From Nocardiopsis alborubida (GTDB taxonomy: Bacteria; Actinomycetota; Actinomycetes; Streptosporangiales; Streptosporangiaceae): DNA of 64,000 nucleotides. Under the pieces are notes generated by a model. It did no database searches and was not told the origin of the DNA. It saw only the letters and a list, made by a program, of their open reading frames with translations. The stretch spans positions 62,001 through 126,000 of the forward strand of contig NZ_JAAXPG010000009.1 in the NCBI RefSeq assembly GCF_012396365.1, read 5' to 3'. Both the position numbers and the translations under genes were made by a program. This document shows, one piece after another, positions 39,779-49,825 of this stretch (its first letter is position 1; each line of letters begins with the position of its first letter).

Positions 39779-40087
39779 ATGGCGGGACAGAAGATCCGCA
39801 TTCGGCTAAAGGCCTATGACCACGAGGTCATCGACAGCTCGGCTCGCAAGATCGTCGAGACCGTGACGCGAACTGGCGCACAGGTCGCGGGCCCGGTGCC
39901 GCTGCCGACGGAGAAGAACGTTTACTGCGTCATCCGATCGCCGCACAAGTACAAGGACTCGCGCGAGCACTTCGAGATGCGCACGCACAAGCGGCTGATC
40001 GACATCATCGACCCCACGCCGAAGACGGTGGACTCGCTCATGCGACTCGACCTCCCGGCGGGCGTTGACATCGAGATCAAGCTTTAA
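39779..40087 (+). CDS. rpsJ: 30S ribosomal protein S10
   Basis: A 102-residue protein of the 30S head, also the NusE partner of NusB in antitermination. [12 protein letters not shown], [20 protein letters not shown] and the ending Gly-Val-Asp-Ile-Glu-Ile-Lys-Leu are canonical. The ATG follows GAAGGACGAACAGGCCAC. First gene of the S10 operon, 12 bases before rplC. Confidence 0.98.
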   Translation: MAGQKIRIRLKAYDHEVIDSSARKIVETVTRTGAQVAGPVPLPTEKNVYCVIRSPHKYKDSREHFEMRTHKRLIDIIDPTPKTVDSLMRLDLPAGVDIEIKL

Positions 40088-40099
40088 GGACGCACAGAC

Positions 40100-40750
40100 A
40101 TGGCCACCAAGCAGATCAAGGGAGTTCTGGGCGAAAAGCTCGGCATGACCCAGGTCTTCGACGACACGGGCAAGATGGTGCCCGTGACGGTTCTGAAGGC
40201 CGGTCCGTGCGTCGTGAGCCGCATCCGGACTCCGGACACCGATGGCTACTCCGCCATCCAGCTCGGCTACGGGCAGATCAACCCGCGCAAGGTCAACAAG
40301 CCCCTCGGCGACTACCTGCGCAGCCACGACCTGACCCCGCGCCGCCACTACGTCGAGGTCCGCACGGTCGACGCCACCGAGTACACGCTCGGCCAGGAGG
40401 TCACCGCGGACAGCTTCGAGATCGGCCAGAAGGTCGACGTCACGGGTAAGAGCAAGGGCAAGGGCTTCGCCGGTGTGATGAAGCGCCACGGTTTCCGCGG
40501 CCTCTCCGCCTCGCACGGCACCCAGCGCAAGCACCGCTCGCCCGGTTCCATCGGCGGCTGCGCCACGCCCGGACGCGTGTTCAAGGGCATGCGCATGGCC
40601 GGTCGCATGGGCAACGTGCGCAAGACCGTCCAGAACCTGACCGTCCACTCCGTGGACGCGGAGAAGGGGCTCATCCTGGTCAAGGGTGCCGTCCCCGGTC
40701 CCAACGGCGGTCTGGTGCTCGTCCGCACCGCTGTGAAGGGGGACAAGTAA
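40100..40750 (+). CDS. rplC: 50S ribosomal protein L3
   Basis: A 216-residue early-assembly protein whose loop reaches the peptidyl transferase centre. [10 protein letters not shown], the [13 protein letters not shown] segment, and [14 protein letters not shown] are intact. The ATG follows TTAAGGACGCACAGAC. Second gene of the S10 operon. Confidence 0.98.
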   Translation: MATKQIKGVLGEKLGMTQVFDDTGKMVPVTVLKAGPCVVSRIRTPDTDGYSAIQLGYGQINPRKVNKPLGDYLRSHDLTPRRHYVEVRTVDATEYTLGQEVTADSFEIGQKVDVTGKSKGKGFAGVMKRHGFRGLSASHGTQRKHRSPGSIGGCATPGRVFKGMRMAGRMGNVRKTVQNLTVHSVDAEKGLILVKGAVPGPNGGLVLVRTAVKGDK

Positions 40751-40753
40751 GCC

Positions 40754-41425
40754 ATGGCCCAGATCGAGGTCAAGAACCCCGAGGGCGGCGCCAAGGGCAG
40801 CGTCGAGCTGCCGGACAGCGTCTTCGCCCAGAAGGTCAGCATCCCGCTGATCCACCAGGTCGTGAACGCCCAGCTCGCCGCTGGCCGTCAGGGCACCCAC
40901 GCCACCAAGACCCGCGGCGAGGTCCGCGGCGGTGGCAAGAAGCCCTACCGCCAGAAGGGCACCGGCCGGGCCCGCCAGGGTTCCATCCGCGCCCCGCAGT
41001 ACACCGGCGGCGGCACGGTCCACGGACCCCAGCCTCGCGACTACAGCCAGCGCACCCCCAAGAAGATGAAGGCCGCCGCCCTGCGCGCAGCCCTCTCCGA
41101 CCGGGCGCGCCACGGCCGCATCCACGTCGTCAGCCAGTTCGTGGCCGAGGACCTGGAGAGCAAGTTCACGCAGACCGCTCTGAAGACGCTGCGCCAGGTC
41201 ACCGAGTCCGACAAGGTCCTGGTGGTGCTGGCCCGCGAGGACGAGCACAACCGGCGCGCCCTGCGCAACGTCGAAGAGGTGCACATCCTCGACGCGGACC
41301 AGGTGAACACCTACGACGTCCTCTACTCGGACGACGTGGTCTTCACCGAGGCGGGCTACGCCGAGTTCCTGGCCCACGCGGCCGGTGCCTCGAAGGCCGC
41401 GCAGTCCGAGGAGGACGACCAGTGA
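40754..41425 (+). CDS. rplD: 50S ribosomal protein L4
   Basis: A 223-residue exit-tunnel protein. The macrolide-contact loop ([19 protein letters not shown]) is wild type apart from the common Tyr/Trp variation. The C-terminus has a short acidic tail (Glu-Glu-Asp-Asp-Gln). It overlaps rplW by 4 bases (GTGA), so the two are translationally coupled. Confidence 0.97.
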   Translation: MAQIEVKNPEGGAKGSVELPDSVFAQKVSIPLIHQVVNAQLAAGRQGTHATKTRGEVRGGGKKPYRQKGTGRARQGSIRAPQYTGGGTVHGPQPRDYSQRTPKKMKAAALRAALSDRARHGRIHVVSQFVAEDLESKFTQTALKTLRQVTESDKVLVVLAREDEHNRRALRNVEEVHILDADQVNTYDVLYSDDVVFTEAGYAEFLAHAAGASKAAQSEEDDQ

Positions 41426-41712
41426 GGATCGCCGACCACCGGGACATCATCGTCGAGCCGGTGATCTCCGAGAAGAGCTACGGGCTCATGGACGAGAACA
41501 AGTACACGTTCATCGTCCGCCCGGACGCCAACAAGACCCAGATCAAGATCGCGATCGAGAAGATCTTCGAGGTGAAGGTCACGAGCGTGAACACGATCAA
41601 CCGCAAGGGCAAGCGCAAGCGCACCCGCTTCGGTTACGGGAAGCGTCCCGACACCAAGCGTGCGATCGTCAGCGTCGCCGAGGGCGACCGGATCGACATC
41701 TTCGGTGTCTGA
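41422..41712 (+). CDS. rplW: 50S ribosomal protein L23
   Basis: A 96-residue protein at the tunnel exit, where trigger factor and SRP dock. Pro-Val-Ile-Ser-Glu-Lys-Ser-Tyr, [15 protein letters not shown] and Val-Asn-Thr-Ile-Asn-Arg-Lys-Gly-Lys are typical. GTG start inside the end of rplD. Confidence 0.97.
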   Translation: MRIADHRDIIVEPVISEKSYGLMDENKYTFIVRPDANKTQIKIAIEKIFEVKVTSVNTINRKGKRKRTRFGYGKRPDTKRAIVSVAEGDRIDIFGV

Positions 41713-41770
41713 CCTCTCCCGGGTCTGACCGCTACACACCAAGCAACACGTAAAGGAATGCGCGAAGAAG

Positions 41771-42610
41771 ATGGGCATTCGTAAGTACAAGCCGACGACG
41801 CCGGGTCGTCGCGGCTCCAGCGTGAGCGACTTCGTCGAGATCACGCGCTCGGAGCCCGAGAAGTCCCTGGTGCGTCCGCTCCACTCCAAGGGCGGCCGCA
41901 ACGGCCACGGCCGGATCACCGCCCGTCACCAGGGTGGTGGCCACAAGCGCGCCTACCGCGTGATCGACTTCCGTCGTCACGACAAGGACGGCGTGCCGGC
42001 CAAGGTCGCGCACATCGAGTACGACCCGAACCGCACCGCGCGCATCGCGCTGCTCCACTACGTGGACGGCGAGAAGCGCTACATCCTGGCTCCGGCCGGC
42101 CTCAAGCAGGGCGACCGGGTCGAGAACGGTCCGCAGTCCGACATCAAGCCCGGCAACTGCCTCCCGCTGCGCAACATCCCCACGGGTACGTTCGTGCACG
42201 CGGTCGAGCTGAAGCCGGGTGGCGGCGCCAAGCTGGGCCGCTCCGCGGGCTCGCAGATCCAGCTCCTGGCCAAGGAGGGCAAGTACGCCACGCTGCGTAT
42301 GCCCTCCGGCGAGATGCGCATGGTGGAGATCACCTGCCGCGCGACCGTCGGCCAGGTGGGCAACGCCGAGCAGTCCAACATCAACTGGGGCAAGGCCGGC
42401 CGCTCCCGCTGGAAGGGCAAGCGCCCGACCGTCCGTGGTGTCGTGATGAACCCGGTCGACCACCCCCACGGTGGTGGCGAGGGCAAGACCTCCGGCGGCC
42501 GTCACCCGGTCAGCCCCTGGGGTAAGAAGGAAGGCCGGACCCGGGCCAAGAACAAGGCCAGCGACAAGCTCATCGTGCGGCGTCGGCGTAGCGGTAAGAA
42601 GAAGCGGTAA
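41771..42610 (+). CDS. rplB: 50S ribosomal protein L2
   Basis: A 279-residue protein essential for subunit association and peptidyl transfer. [13 protein letters not shown] at the start, [13 protein letters not shown], and the active-centre [10 protein letters not shown] with the conserved His are present. The ATG is preceded by TAAAGGAATGCGCGAAGA. Confidence 0.98.
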   Translation: MGIRKYKPTTPGRRGSSVSDFVEITRSEPEKSLVRPLHSKGGRNGHGRITARHQGGGHKRAYRVIDFRRHDKDGVPAKVAHIEYDPNRTARIALLHYVDGEKRYILAPAGLKQGDRVENGPQSDIKPGNCLPLRNIPTGTFVHAVELKPGGGAKLGRSAGSQIQLLAKEGKYATLRMPSGEMRMVEITCRATVGQVGNAEQSNINWGKAGRSRWKGKRPTVRGVVMNPVDHPHGGGEGKTSGGRHPVSPWGKKEGRTRAKNKASDKLIVRRRRSGKKKR

Positions 42611-42622
42611 GGAGCACGTCTG

Positions 42623-42901
42623 ATGCCACGTAGCCTTAAGAAGGGTCCCTTCGTCGACGACCACCTCATCAAGAAGGTGGAGTCGCAGAACGAGAAGGGG
42701 ACCAAGAACGTCATCAAGACGTGGTCCCGGCGGTCCATGATCGTTCCGGAGATGATCGGTCACACGATCGCCGTCCACGACGGCCGCAAGCACGTCCCCG
42801 TGTTCGTGTCCGAGTCGATGGTCGGCCACAAGCTCGGTGAGTTCGCTCCCACGCGTACTTTCCGCAGCCACGTCAAGGAAGACCGCCGTAGCCGCCGTTA
42901 G
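42623..42901 (+). CDS. rpsS: 30S ribosomal protein S19
   Basis: A 92-residue protein of the 30S head that forms a complex with S13. [14 protein letters not shown], Thr-Trp-Ser-Arg-Arg-Ser-Met-Ile and [13 protein letters not shown] are canonical. The ATG follows TAAGGAGCACGTCTG. Confidence 0.98.
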   Translation: MPRSLKKGPFVDDHLIKKVESQNEKGTKNVIKTWSRRSMIVPEMIGHTIAVHDGRKHVPVFVSESMVGHKLGEFAPTRTFRSHVKEDRRSRR

Positions 42902-42973
42902 CGGTTGCAGCAGGAGAAAGAACCATTTCTCCACGGTGAGTGGAGATGAATTTCCGTGAGCGAGGGAAAAGCG

Positions 42974-43341
42974 ATGGGAACGAGGGCACAGGCACGGTTC
43001 GTCCGTGTTACGCCCCGAAAGGCCCGCCGGGTGGTGGACCTTATTCGCGGGTTGCCCGCTGACGAGGCACAGGCGGTGCTCCGGTTCGCGCCCCAGTCGG
43101 CGAGCGAGCCCGTTGGCAAGGTGCTGGCTAGTGCCATCGCCAACGCCGAGCACAACGACAAGCTGGACCGCGGGACGCTGGTGGTCGAAGGCGCGTGGGT
43201 GGACGAGGGTCCGACCCTGAAGCGCATTCGCCCGCGAGGCTTCGGCCGCGCCTTCCGGGTGACCAAGCGCACGAGCCACATCACCGTGGTCGTCGCTGAG
43301 CGCTCGGGCGCCTCGTCCAAGACGAAGGAAAGGACCCGATA

Positions 43342-43342
<1 letters not shown>
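42974..43342 (+). CDS. rplV: 50S ribosomal protein L22
   Basis: A 122-residue exit-tunnel protein. ATG at 42974 is chosen because AGGGA lies 6 bases upstream and the protein then starts [11 protein letters not shown] as in relatives; GTG at 42956 would add six residues. [11 protein letters not shown], Gly-Pro-Thr-Leu-Lys-Arg and [10 protein letters not shown] are typical, and the tunnel loop is normal length. It overlaps rpsC by one base. Confidence 0.95.
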
Positions 43343-44148
<806 letters not shown>

Positions 44149-44151
44149 CCA

Positions 44152-44565
44152 GTGCTTATTCCTCGTAAGGTCAAGTACCGCAAGCAGCACCACCCGGATC
44201 TGCGCGGCAAGGCCAAGGGCGGCACGACGGTCAGTTTCGGCGAGTTCGGCATCCAGGCCCTGGAGTCGGCCTACGTGACGAACCGTCAGATCGAGTCCGC
44301 TCGTATCGCCATGACGCGTCACATCAAGCGTGGCGGCAAGGTGTGGATCAACATCTTCCCGGACCGCCCGCTGACCAAGAAGCCCGCCGAGGTCCGCATG
44401 GGTTCCGGTAAGGGCTCCCCGGAGTGGTGGGTCGCGCCGGTCAAGCCCGGTCGCGTGATGTTCGAGCTGTCGGGCGTGCCCGAGGCCATCGCCAAGGAGG
44501 CGATGCGTCGTGCGATGCACAAGCTCCCGATGAAGTGCAAGTTCGTTACGCGGGAGGGGGAGTGA
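44152..44565 (+). CDS. rplP: 50S ribosomal protein L16
   Basis: A 137-residue protein near the A-site tRNA elbow and the orthosomycin (avilamycin/evernimicin) site. [10 protein letters not shown], [13 protein letters not shown] and [13 protein letters not shown] are canonical. GTG start, 3 bases after rpsC; its TGA overlaps the rpmC ATG. Confidence 0.97.
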   Translation: MLIPRKVKYRKQHHPDLRGKAKGGTTVSFGEFGIQALESAYVTNRQIESARIAMTRHIKRGGKVWINIFPDRPLTKKPAEVRMGSGKGSPEWWVAPVKPGRVMFELSGVPEAIAKEAMRRAMHKLPMKCKFVTREGE

Positions 44566-44816
44566 TGGCCAAGTCCGTGACTGCCCATGAGCTCCGTGAC
44601 CAGTCCGTCGAGGACCTGGTCGCCAAGCTCAAGGAAGCCAAGGAAGAGCTGTTCAACCTCCGCTTCCAGGCCGCCACCGGCCAGCTCGACAACCACAGCC
44701 GACTGCGTACCGTCAAGCGCGAGATCGCCCGGATCTACACGATCCTGCGTGAGCACGAGCTGGGTATCGCCCCGCTGTCTGGTGAGTCGGCGCAGGAGAA
44801 GGAAGCAGCCGAATGA
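44565..44816 (+). CDS. rpmC: 50S ribosomal protein L29
   Basis: An 83-residue helical hairpin protein next to L23 at the tunnel exit. Leu-Arg-Asp-Gln-Ser-Val-Glu-Asp-Leu, [15 protein letters not shown] and Arg-Glu-Ile-Ala-Arg-Ile-Tyr-Thr are typical. ATG overlaps the rplP stop (TGATG) after GGGAGGGGGAG, and its own stop overlaps rpsQ (ATGA). Confidence 0.96.
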   Translation: MAKSVTAHELRDQSVEDLVAKLKEAKEELFNLRFQAATGQLDNHSRLRTVKREIARIYTILREHELGIAPLSGESAQEKEAAE

Positions 44817-45085
44817 GTGAGAACCAGACCGCGACCCGCAACTACCGCAAGGTGCGCGAGGGCTACGTCGTCAGCGACAAGATGGACAAGACCGTCGTCG
44901 TCGAGGTCGAGGACCGCATCACGCACGCCAGGTACGGCAAGGTCATCCGTCGCACGTCCAAGTACAAGGCGCACGACGAGGCGAACTCCTGTGGTGTGGG
45001 CGACCTGGTCCGACTGATGGAGACCAGGCCGCTCTCCGCGACGAAGCGTTGGCGCGTCGTGGAGATCCTGGAGAAGGCTAAGTAA
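44813..45085 (+). CDS. rpsQ: 30S ribosomal protein S17
   Basis: A 90-residue 16S rRNA-binding protein of the 30S body. [16 protein letters not shown], [11 protein letters not shown] and [13 protein letters not shown] are diagnostic. Coupled to rpmC by a 4-base overlap. Last gene of the S10 cluster; a strong hairpin follows. Confidence 0.97.
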   Translation: MSENQTATRNYRKVREGYVVSDKMDKTVVVEVEDRITHARYGKVIRRTSKYKAHDEANSCGVGDLVRLMETRPLSATKRWRVVEILEKAK

Positions 45086-45095
45086 CCCCAGCCTG

Positions 45096-45125
45096 TCGGC
45101 GGCCGACACCCGTGTCGGCCGCCGA
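45096..45125 (+). terminator. 14-bp hairpin between rpsQ and rplN
   Basis: A perfect TCGGCGGCCGACAC / GTGTCGGCCGCCGA stem with a 2-base loop, extendable by outer CCCC / GGGG. There is no T-run. It marks the boundary between the S10 and spc gene groups and may act as partial terminator or RNA-stability element. Confidence 0.65.
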
Positions 45126-45188
45126 TCCCAGGGGTGAGACCACCTAGCCGTGCGGCAGTGGACCGCACGCATCACATCAGGAGCAGAC

Positions 45189-45557
45189 GTGATTCAGCAG
45201 GAGTCGCGACTCAAGGTCGCCGACAACACGGGTGCCAAGGAGATCCTCACCATCCGTGTTCTCGGTGGCTCGGGTCGGCGCTACGCCGGGATCGGCGACA
45301 CCATCGTCGCCACGGTGAAGGACGCCCTGCCTGGCGCTGGAGTCAAGAAGGGCGACGTCGTCAAGGCCGTTGTCGTGCGCACCGTCAAGGAGCGCCGCCG
45401 GCCCGACGGCTCCTACATCCGCTTCGATGAGAACGCTGCCGTGCTCATCAAGGACGGTGGGGACCCGCGAGGCACCCGCATCTTCGGCCCGGTCGGCCGC
45501 GAGCTGCGTGACAAGAAGTACATGCGCATCATTTCGCTGGCGCCGGAGGTGCTCTAA
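45189..45557 (+). CDS. rplN: 50S ribosomal protein L14
   Basis: A 122-residue protein at the subunit interface. GTG at 45189 gives the family N-terminus [15 protein letters not shown]; CAGGAGCAG lies upstream. Asp-Glu-Asn-Ala-Ala-Val-Leu-Ile and Gly-Thr-Arg-Ile-Phe-Gly-Pro-Val are typical. First gene of the spc group. Confidence 0.97.
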   Translation: MIQQESRLKVADNTGAKEILTIRVLGGSGRRYAGIGDTIVATVKDALPGAGVKKGDVVKAVVVRTVKERRRPDGSYIRFDENAAVLIKDGGDPRGTRIFGPVGRELRDKKYMRIISLAPEVL

Positions 45558-45560
45558 GCG

Positions 45561-45866
45561 ATGAAGATCAAATCTGGCGACGAGGTCATCGTTCTCGCCG
45601 GCAAGAACCGGGGTGCCACCGGCAAGGTCGTCAAGGCCCTGCCGAAGGAAGACCGTGTCGTTGTCGAGGGCGTCAACCTGGTCAAGAAGCACAGGAAGGC
45701 CAACCCGGCGGGCGGCCAGCAGGGCGAGGTCGTCACCAAGGAGGCCCCCATCCACGTGAGCAACGTCGCGCTCGTGGAGGATGGCAAGGCCACCCGGGTC
45801 GGCTACCGCTTCGAGGAAGACGGAACCAAGGTTCGCGTCTCCCGCCGCACCGGTAAGGACATCTGA
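45561..45866 (+). CDS. rplX: 50S ribosomal protein L24
   Basis: A 101-residue assembly-initiator protein with a KOW motif ([13 protein letters not shown]). The segment [11 protein letters not shown] and the acidic Pro-Ile-His-Val-Ser-Asn-Val follow. The ATG is 3 bases after rplN; its TGA overlaps the rplE ATG. Confidence 0.97.
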   Translation: MKIKSGDEVIVLAGKNRGATGKVVKALPKEDRVVVEGVNLVKKHRKANPAGGQQGEVVTKEAPIHVSNVALVEDGKATRVGYRFEEDGTKVRVSRRTGKDI

Positions 45867-46441
45867 TGACGGTTACCAACGACATCACCGCCCCTCCGAT
45901 GCCGCGGCTCAAGGAGAAGTACCGGAACGAGATCGTCGCTGCCCTCAAGGAGGAGCACGACATCGCCAACATCATGCAGGTCCCCGGTCTGACGAAGATC
46001 GTGGTCAACATGGGTGTGGGCGAGGCGGCTCGTGACGCGAAGCTGATCCAGGGCGCGGTCGCCGACCTGTCGGCGATCACCGGCCAGAAGCCGCGGATCA
46101 ACCGGGCCAAGAACTCCATCGCGCAGTTCAAGCTGCGCGAGGGTCAGCCGATCGGCGCCAGCGTCACGCTGCGCGGCGACCGGATGTGGGAGTTCCTCGA
46201 CCGGCTGCTCTCGCTGGCCCTGCCCCGTATCCGGGACTTCCGTGGCCTTTCCCCGAAGCAGTTCGACGGGAACGGCAACTACACCTTCGGGCTGACCGAG
46301 CAGGTCATGTTCCACGAGGTGGACCCGGACAAGGTCGACCGGCAGCGTGGGATGGACATCACGGTCGTCACCACCGCCACGAGCGACGAACAGGGCCGCA
46401 GCCTGCTCAAGCGGCTCGGTTTCCCGTTCAAGGAAGCCTGA
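45866..46441 (+). CDS. rplE: 50S ribosomal protein L5
   Basis: A 191-residue 5S rRNA-binding protein that bridges to the 30S head. Pro-Arg-Leu-Lys-Glu-Lys-Tyr, Val-Val-Asn-Met-Gly-Val-Gly-Glu-Ala, Thr-Gly-Gln-Lys-Pro and Arg-Asp-Phe-Arg-Gly-Leu are typical. The ATG overlaps the rplX stop. Confidence 0.97.
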   Translation: MTVTNDITAPPMPRLKEKYRNEIVAALKEEHDIANIMQVPGLTKIVVNMGVGEAARDAKLIQGAVADLSAITGQKPRINRAKNSIAQFKLREGQPIGASVTLRGDRMWEFLDRLLSLALPRIRDFRGLSPKQFDGNGNYTFGLTEQVMFHEVDPDKVDRQRGMDITVVTTATSDEQGRSLLKRLGFPFKEA

Positions 46442-46454
46442 GGGGTAAGCACAC

Positions 46455-46640
46455 ATGGCCAAGAAGTCGCTGATCGCGAAGTCGCAGCGGAAGCCGAAGT
46501 TCGCCGTTCGCGCGTATACTCGATGCTCGCGGTGCGGCCGCCCGCGCGCCGTCTTCCGGAAGTTCGGCCTGTGCCGTATCTGCTTCCGTGAGATGGCCCA
46601 CCGGGGCGAGCTGCCCGGTATCACCAAGTCGAGCTGGTAG
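46455..46640 (+). CDS. rpsN: 30S ribosomal protein S14, zinc type
   Basis: A 61-residue short S14 (type Z). Four zinc cysteines are present: Cys-Ser-Arg-Cys and Cys-Arg-Ile-Cys. Actinomycetes often have a zinc-free S14 paralogue under Zur control elsewhere; none is here. The ending [11 protein letters not shown] is canonical. The ATG follows AGGGGTAAGCACAC. Confidence 0.97.
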   Translation: MAKKSLIAKSQRKPKFAVRAYTRCSRCGRPRAVFRKFGLCRICFREMAHRGELPGITKSSW

Positions 46641-46910
46641 TTTCCGGCGGGGCCGACCGGTCGCTCTCCCCTGAGCGCACGGAGTCGGCCCCCCGAAGCG
46701 CCATCCTCGGCGCGCACAGCGTCCGTGACCGCACGATGCGGCACGGTCCGGCAACATCCAACCACCAGGGCACGGCAGTCCCGAAGGGGACCGCGGTGCC
46801 CACGACCACGCCGTAGGTCCGTTTGTGCATCTTCGCGGGAGTACCCGCGCAAGGGCAGGCTCTGGGAAAGCCCGCACTCGGAAACCGCGGTGAGGAAGGG
46901 CCAGTCGGCC
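46641..46910 (+). other. Structured 270-base gap between rpsN and rpsH
   Basis: No gene is seen. A 9-bp stem GGGGCCGAC / GTCGGCCCC (46649-46692) follows the rpsN stop closely, and a longer imperfect hairpin GGGCACGGCAGTCCC-GAA-GGGGACCGCGGTGCCC lies at about 46768-46801. Most other gaps in this ribosomal block are under 30 bases. Possible S8 regulatory leader or internal attenuator with a new promoter. Confidence 0.4.
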
Positions 46911-47309
46911 ATGACGATGACCGACCCGATCGCAGACATGCTCACGCGTCTGCGCAACGCGAATTCGGCTTACCACGACACCGTGGGAATGCCGTATTCC
47001 AAGATCAAGGCGCACATCGCCGAGATCCTCCAGCAGGAGGGCTTCATTCAGGGCTGGCGGACCGAGGAGGCCCCCGTGGGCCAGAACCTCGTCCTGGACC
47101 TGAAGTACGGCCCCACCCGGGAGCGTTCCATCGCGGGCATCCGCCGGGTCTCCAAGCCCGGTCTGCGGGTGTACGCCAAGAAGGAGAACCTGCCGCGGGT
47201 GCTGGGTGGCCTCGGCGTGGCGATCATTTCGACGTCCGGTGGCCTGATGACCGAAAAGCAGGCCAAGAAGCGTGGCGTGGGCGGCGAAGTCCTCGCCTAC
47301 GTCTGGTAA
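46911..47309 (+). CDS. rpsH: 30S ribosomal protein S8
   Basis: A 132-residue protein that binds the 16S central domain and represses the spc operon in E. coli. ATG at 46911 follows GAGGAAGGG; a second ATG at 46917 gives Met-Thr-Asp-Pro-Ile. [14 protein letters not shown] and Ile-Ile-Ser-Thr-Ser-x-Gly-Leu-Met-Thr are diagnostic. Confidence 0.97.
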   Translation: MTMTDPIADMLTRLRNANSAYHDTVGMPYSKIKAHIAEILQQEGFIQGWRTEEAPVGQNLVLDLKYGPTRERSIAGIRRVSKPGLRVYAKKENLPRVLGGLGVAIISTSGGLMTEKQAKKRGVGGEVLAYVW

Positions 47310-47326
47310 CAGGGAGAGATTGAAGC

Positions 47327-47863
47327 ATGTCGCGAATCGGTCGACTGCCGCTCTCGGTCCCCAAGGGCGTCGAAGTCACGATTAACGGGCAGGACGTCAC
47401 CGTCAAGGGTCCGAAGGGCGAGCTGAAGCACACCGTCGCCGAGCCGATCACCGTGGCCCTCGAAGACGGGGTTATCACGGTGGCGCGTCCGGACGACAAG
47501 CCGGAGAACCGCTCGCTGCACGGTCTTACCCGTGCGCTCATCGCCAACCTCGTCGAGGGCGTGGCCAAGGGTTACACCAAGACGCTGGAGATCCACGGTG
47601 TGGGTTACCGCGTCCAGGCCCGCGGCTCCAACCTGGAGTTCTCGCTGGGCTACAGCCACCCCGTCGTGGTCGAGCCCCCCGCGGGCATCACCTTCCGCGT
47701 GGAGAAGCCGACCATCCTCCACGTCGAGGGCATCGACAAGCAGTTGGTGGGCCAGGTCGCCGCGAACATCCGCGGTCTGCGCAAGCCTGACCCGTACAAG
47801 GCCAAGGGCGTGCGGTACCAGGGTGAGCACATCCGCCGCAAGGCCGGAAAGGCTGGTAAGTAG
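47327..47863 (+). CDS. rplF: 50S ribosomal protein L6
   Basis: A 178-residue two-domain protein near the sarcin-ricin loop. Ser-Arg-Ile-Gly-Arg-Leu-Pro, Val-Thr-Val-Lys-Gly-Pro-Lys-Gly, Gly-Val-Gly-Tyr-Arg and the C-terminal Lys-Gly-Lys/Gly-Val-Arg-Tyr-x-Gly-Glu-x-x-Arg-Arg-Lys-Ala-Gly-Lys are typical. The ATG follows CAGGGAGAGATTGAAGC. Confidence 0.97.
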   Translation: MSRIGRLPLSVPKGVEVTINGQDVTVKGPKGELKHTVAEPITVALEDGVITVARPDDKPENRSLHGLTRALIANLVEGVAKGYTKTLEIHGVGYRVQARGSNLEFSLGYSHPVVVEPPAGITFRVEKPTILHVEGIDKQLVGQVAANIRGLRKPDPYKAKGVRYQGEHIRRKAGKAGK

Positions 47864-47865
47864 GC

Positions 47866-48246
47866 ATGGGTAGCACCGTGAGCCGCAAGCGGACCACCAA
47901 GCGCGCCACCTCCCGTGCGCGCCGCCAGTTCCGCGTCCGCAAGAAGGTCGTGGGTACCGCCGAGCGTCCGCGCCTGGCCGTGTTCCGCTCCTCCAAGCAC
48001 ATCGTCGCGCAGGTCATCGACGACACCAGGGGTCACACCCTGGCCGCCGCCTCCAGTGTCGAGGCCGATCTGCGCGCCGACGAGGGCACCAAGTCCGACA
48101 AGTCCGTCAAGGTCGGTCAGCTCATCGCCGAGCGCGCCAAGGCCGCCGGTGTCTCCGCGGTCGTCTTCGACCGCGGCGGCAACCAGTACGCCGGTCGTAT
48201 CGCCAAGCTCGCCGACGCGGCGCGCGAGGGCGGGCTGGAGTTCTAG
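47866..48246 (+). CDS. rplR: 50S ribosomal protein L18
   Basis: A 126-residue 5S rRNA-binding protein. The basic N-terminus ([10 protein letters not shown]) precedes [13 protein letters not shown], then [11 protein letters not shown]. The ATG is 2 bases after rplF, with the RBS (GGCTGGTAAGTAGGC) inside it. Confidence 0.97.
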   Translation: MGSTVSRKRTTKRATSRARRQFRVRKKVVGTAERPRLAVFRSSKHIVAQVIDDTRGHTLAAASSVEADLRADEGTKSDKSVKVGQLIAERAKAAGVSAVVFDRGGNQYAGRIAKLADAAREGGLEF

Positions 48247-48295
48247 CGATGACCTCTGCAACGGCCAAGATCAACCACGAGAAGAGGAACCACTG

Positions 48296-48898
48296 ATGGC
48301 TGCAGCACCGCGGCGCGGCGCCGGTGGCGAGCGGCGTGATCGCCGTGACGATCGCCGCGGCGGCGCCGCAGACAAGGGTGTCTCCTACATCGAGAAGGTC
48401 GTGACCATCAACCGGGTCGCGAAGGTCGTCAAGGGCGGCCGTCGCTTCTCCTTCACCGCCCTGGTCGTCGTCGGCGACGGCAACGGCATGGTCGGTGTCG
48501 GTTACGGCAAGGCCAAGGAGGTCCCGGCCGCGATCGCCAAGGGTGTCGAGGAGGCGAAGAAGAACTTCTTCCGCGTTCCCCGCATCCAGGGCACGATCGT
48601 GCACCGGGTCCAGGGCGAGGACGCGGCCGGCGTCGTCCTGCTCCGTCCGGCCGCTCCGGGTACCGGCGTCATCGCCGGTGGCCCCGTGCGCGCCGTGCTG
48701 GAGTGCGCCGGCATCCACGACGTGCTGAGCAAGTCGCTCGGCTCGTCCAACCCGCTGAACATCGTGCACGCCACCGTGGCGGCTCTGAAGGGCATCAACC
48801 AGCCCGAGGAGATCGCCGCCCGCCGTGGCCTGCCGATCGAGGACGTCGCCCCGGCTGCCATGCTGCGTGCTCGCGCTGAGGCGAAGGCAGGAGCCTGA
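48296..48898 (+). CDS. rpsE: 30S ribosomal protein S5
   Basis: A 200-residue accuracy and mRNA-entry protein; the spectinomycin loop ([10 protein letters not shown]) is wild type. The N-terminal 25 residues are an Arg/Gly/Asp-rich extension. Gly-Val-Gly-Tyr-Gly-Lys-Ala and [10 protein letters not shown] are typical. ATG at 48296 follows GAAGAGGAACC. Confidence 0.97.
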   Translation: MAAAPRRGAGGERRDRRDDRRGGAADKGVSYIEKVVTINRVAKVVKGGRRFSFTALVVVGDGNGMVGVGYGKAKEVPAAIAKGVEEAKKNFFRVPRIQGTIVHRVQGEDAAGVVLLRPAAPGTGVIAGGPVRAVLECAGIHDVLSKSLGSSNPLNIVHATVAALKGINQPEEIAARRGLPIEDVAPAAMLRARAEAKAGA

Positions 48899-48900
48899 CC

Positions 48901-49086
48901 ATGGCCAAGCTCAAGATCACGCAGACCCGCTCCAAGATCGGCGGCAAGGTGAAGCAGCACGCTGCTCTCCAGTCGCTGGGTCTGGGCCGGATCGGCAAGT
49001 CCACCGTCCGTGAGGACCGCCCTGAGGTTCGCGGGCAGATCACGATCGTCGCGCACCTCGTCTCTGTCGAGGAGGTTGCCGAATGA
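48901..49086 (+). CDS. rpmD: 50S ribosomal protein L30
   Basis: A 61-residue protein. [10 protein letters not shown], Ser-Leu-Gly-Leu-Gly-Arg-Ile-Gly and Val-Arg-Gly-Gln-Ile-x-x-Val-Ala-His-Leu-Val are diagnostic. The ATG is 2 bases after rpsE, and the stop overlaps rplO (ATGA). Confidence 0.96.
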   Translation: MAKLKITQTRSKIGGKVKQHAALQSLGLGRIGKSTVREDRPEVRGQITIVAHLVSVEEVAE

Positions 49087-49547
49087 GCGACTACAACCCC
49101 GACGAGCTGCTCAAGCTGCACCACCTGCGTCCCGCCCCGGGCTCCAACAAGGCCAAGATCCGCAAGGGTCGTGGCGAGGCGTCCAAGGGCAAGACCGCCG
49201 GTCGTGGCACCAAGGGCACGAAGGCTCGTAACACCGTCCGCCCCGGCTTCGAGGGCGGGCAGATGCCCCTCATCCGCCGGGTGCCCAAGCTCAAGGGCTT
49301 CAGCAACGCCCGGTTCAAGACGACCTACCAGGTCGTCAACCTGGACCGGCTGAGCGAGCTCTACCCCGAGGGTGGCGAGGTCACCGTCGAGAGCCTGGTC
49401 GCCAAGGGCGCGGTTCGCAAGAACCAGCTCGTCAAGGTGCTGGGTACGGGTGAGATCTCCGTCGCCGTGCAGGTGAGCGCGCACGCGTTCTCCTCCTCGG
49501 CGAAGGAGAAGATCTCCGCCGCCGGTGGCTCGACCACCGAGCTGTAG
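49083..49547 (+). CDS. rplO: 50S ribosomal protein L15
   Basis: A 154-residue late-assembly protein. The Gly-rich N-terminal extension [17 protein letters not shown] and Gly-Phe-Glu-Gly-Gly-Gln-Met-Pro-Leu-x-Arg-Arg-x-Pro-Lys are diagnostic. Overlaps rpmD by 4 bases. Followed by a terminator before secY. Confidence 0.97.
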   Translation: MSDYNPDELLKLHHLRPAPGSNKAKIRKGRGEASKGKTAGRGTKGTKARNTVRPGFEGGQMPLIRRVPKLKGFSNARFKTTYQVVNLDRLSELYPEGGEVTVESLVAKGAVRKNQLVKVLGTGEISVAVQVSAHAFSSSAKEKISAAGGSTTEL

Positions 49548-49570
49548 GGGGCTTCCCCGCGATGAGCGAC

Positions 49571-49616
49571 TGGGGGCGTTCGCCCGGCAGGTCAAGGACC
49601 GGCTGGCGGACGCCCC
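49571..49616 (+). terminator. Hairpin between rplO and secY
   Basis: A 13-bp stem GGGGGCGTTCGCC / GGCGGACGCCCCC (one G-U pair) with a 20-base loop, 23 bases after rplO. It splits the spc group, so secY likely has its own promoter in the following A/T-richer stretch, where CACTGTTACAGTG (49670-49682, an inverted repeat around TACAGT) and TTGACG (49704) occur. Confidence 0.7.
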
Positions 49617-49825
49617 CACGCGTTGTGAGCGGTGATCGTTATGTCTCACGAACTCAACTTCCGAGTGATCACTGTTACAGTGCCATCTGTTTGAGTTCAC
49701 CGCTTGACGTACTGTGAATACTTCCGAGCAACGGGCGACCGCCCGGAGCTGACGTTCTACGACGATTCAGGATCGGCCGCGATGTCTGGAACCCGTTCCG
49801 CCGCCGAAGCTGCGCAGGAGGAGAC

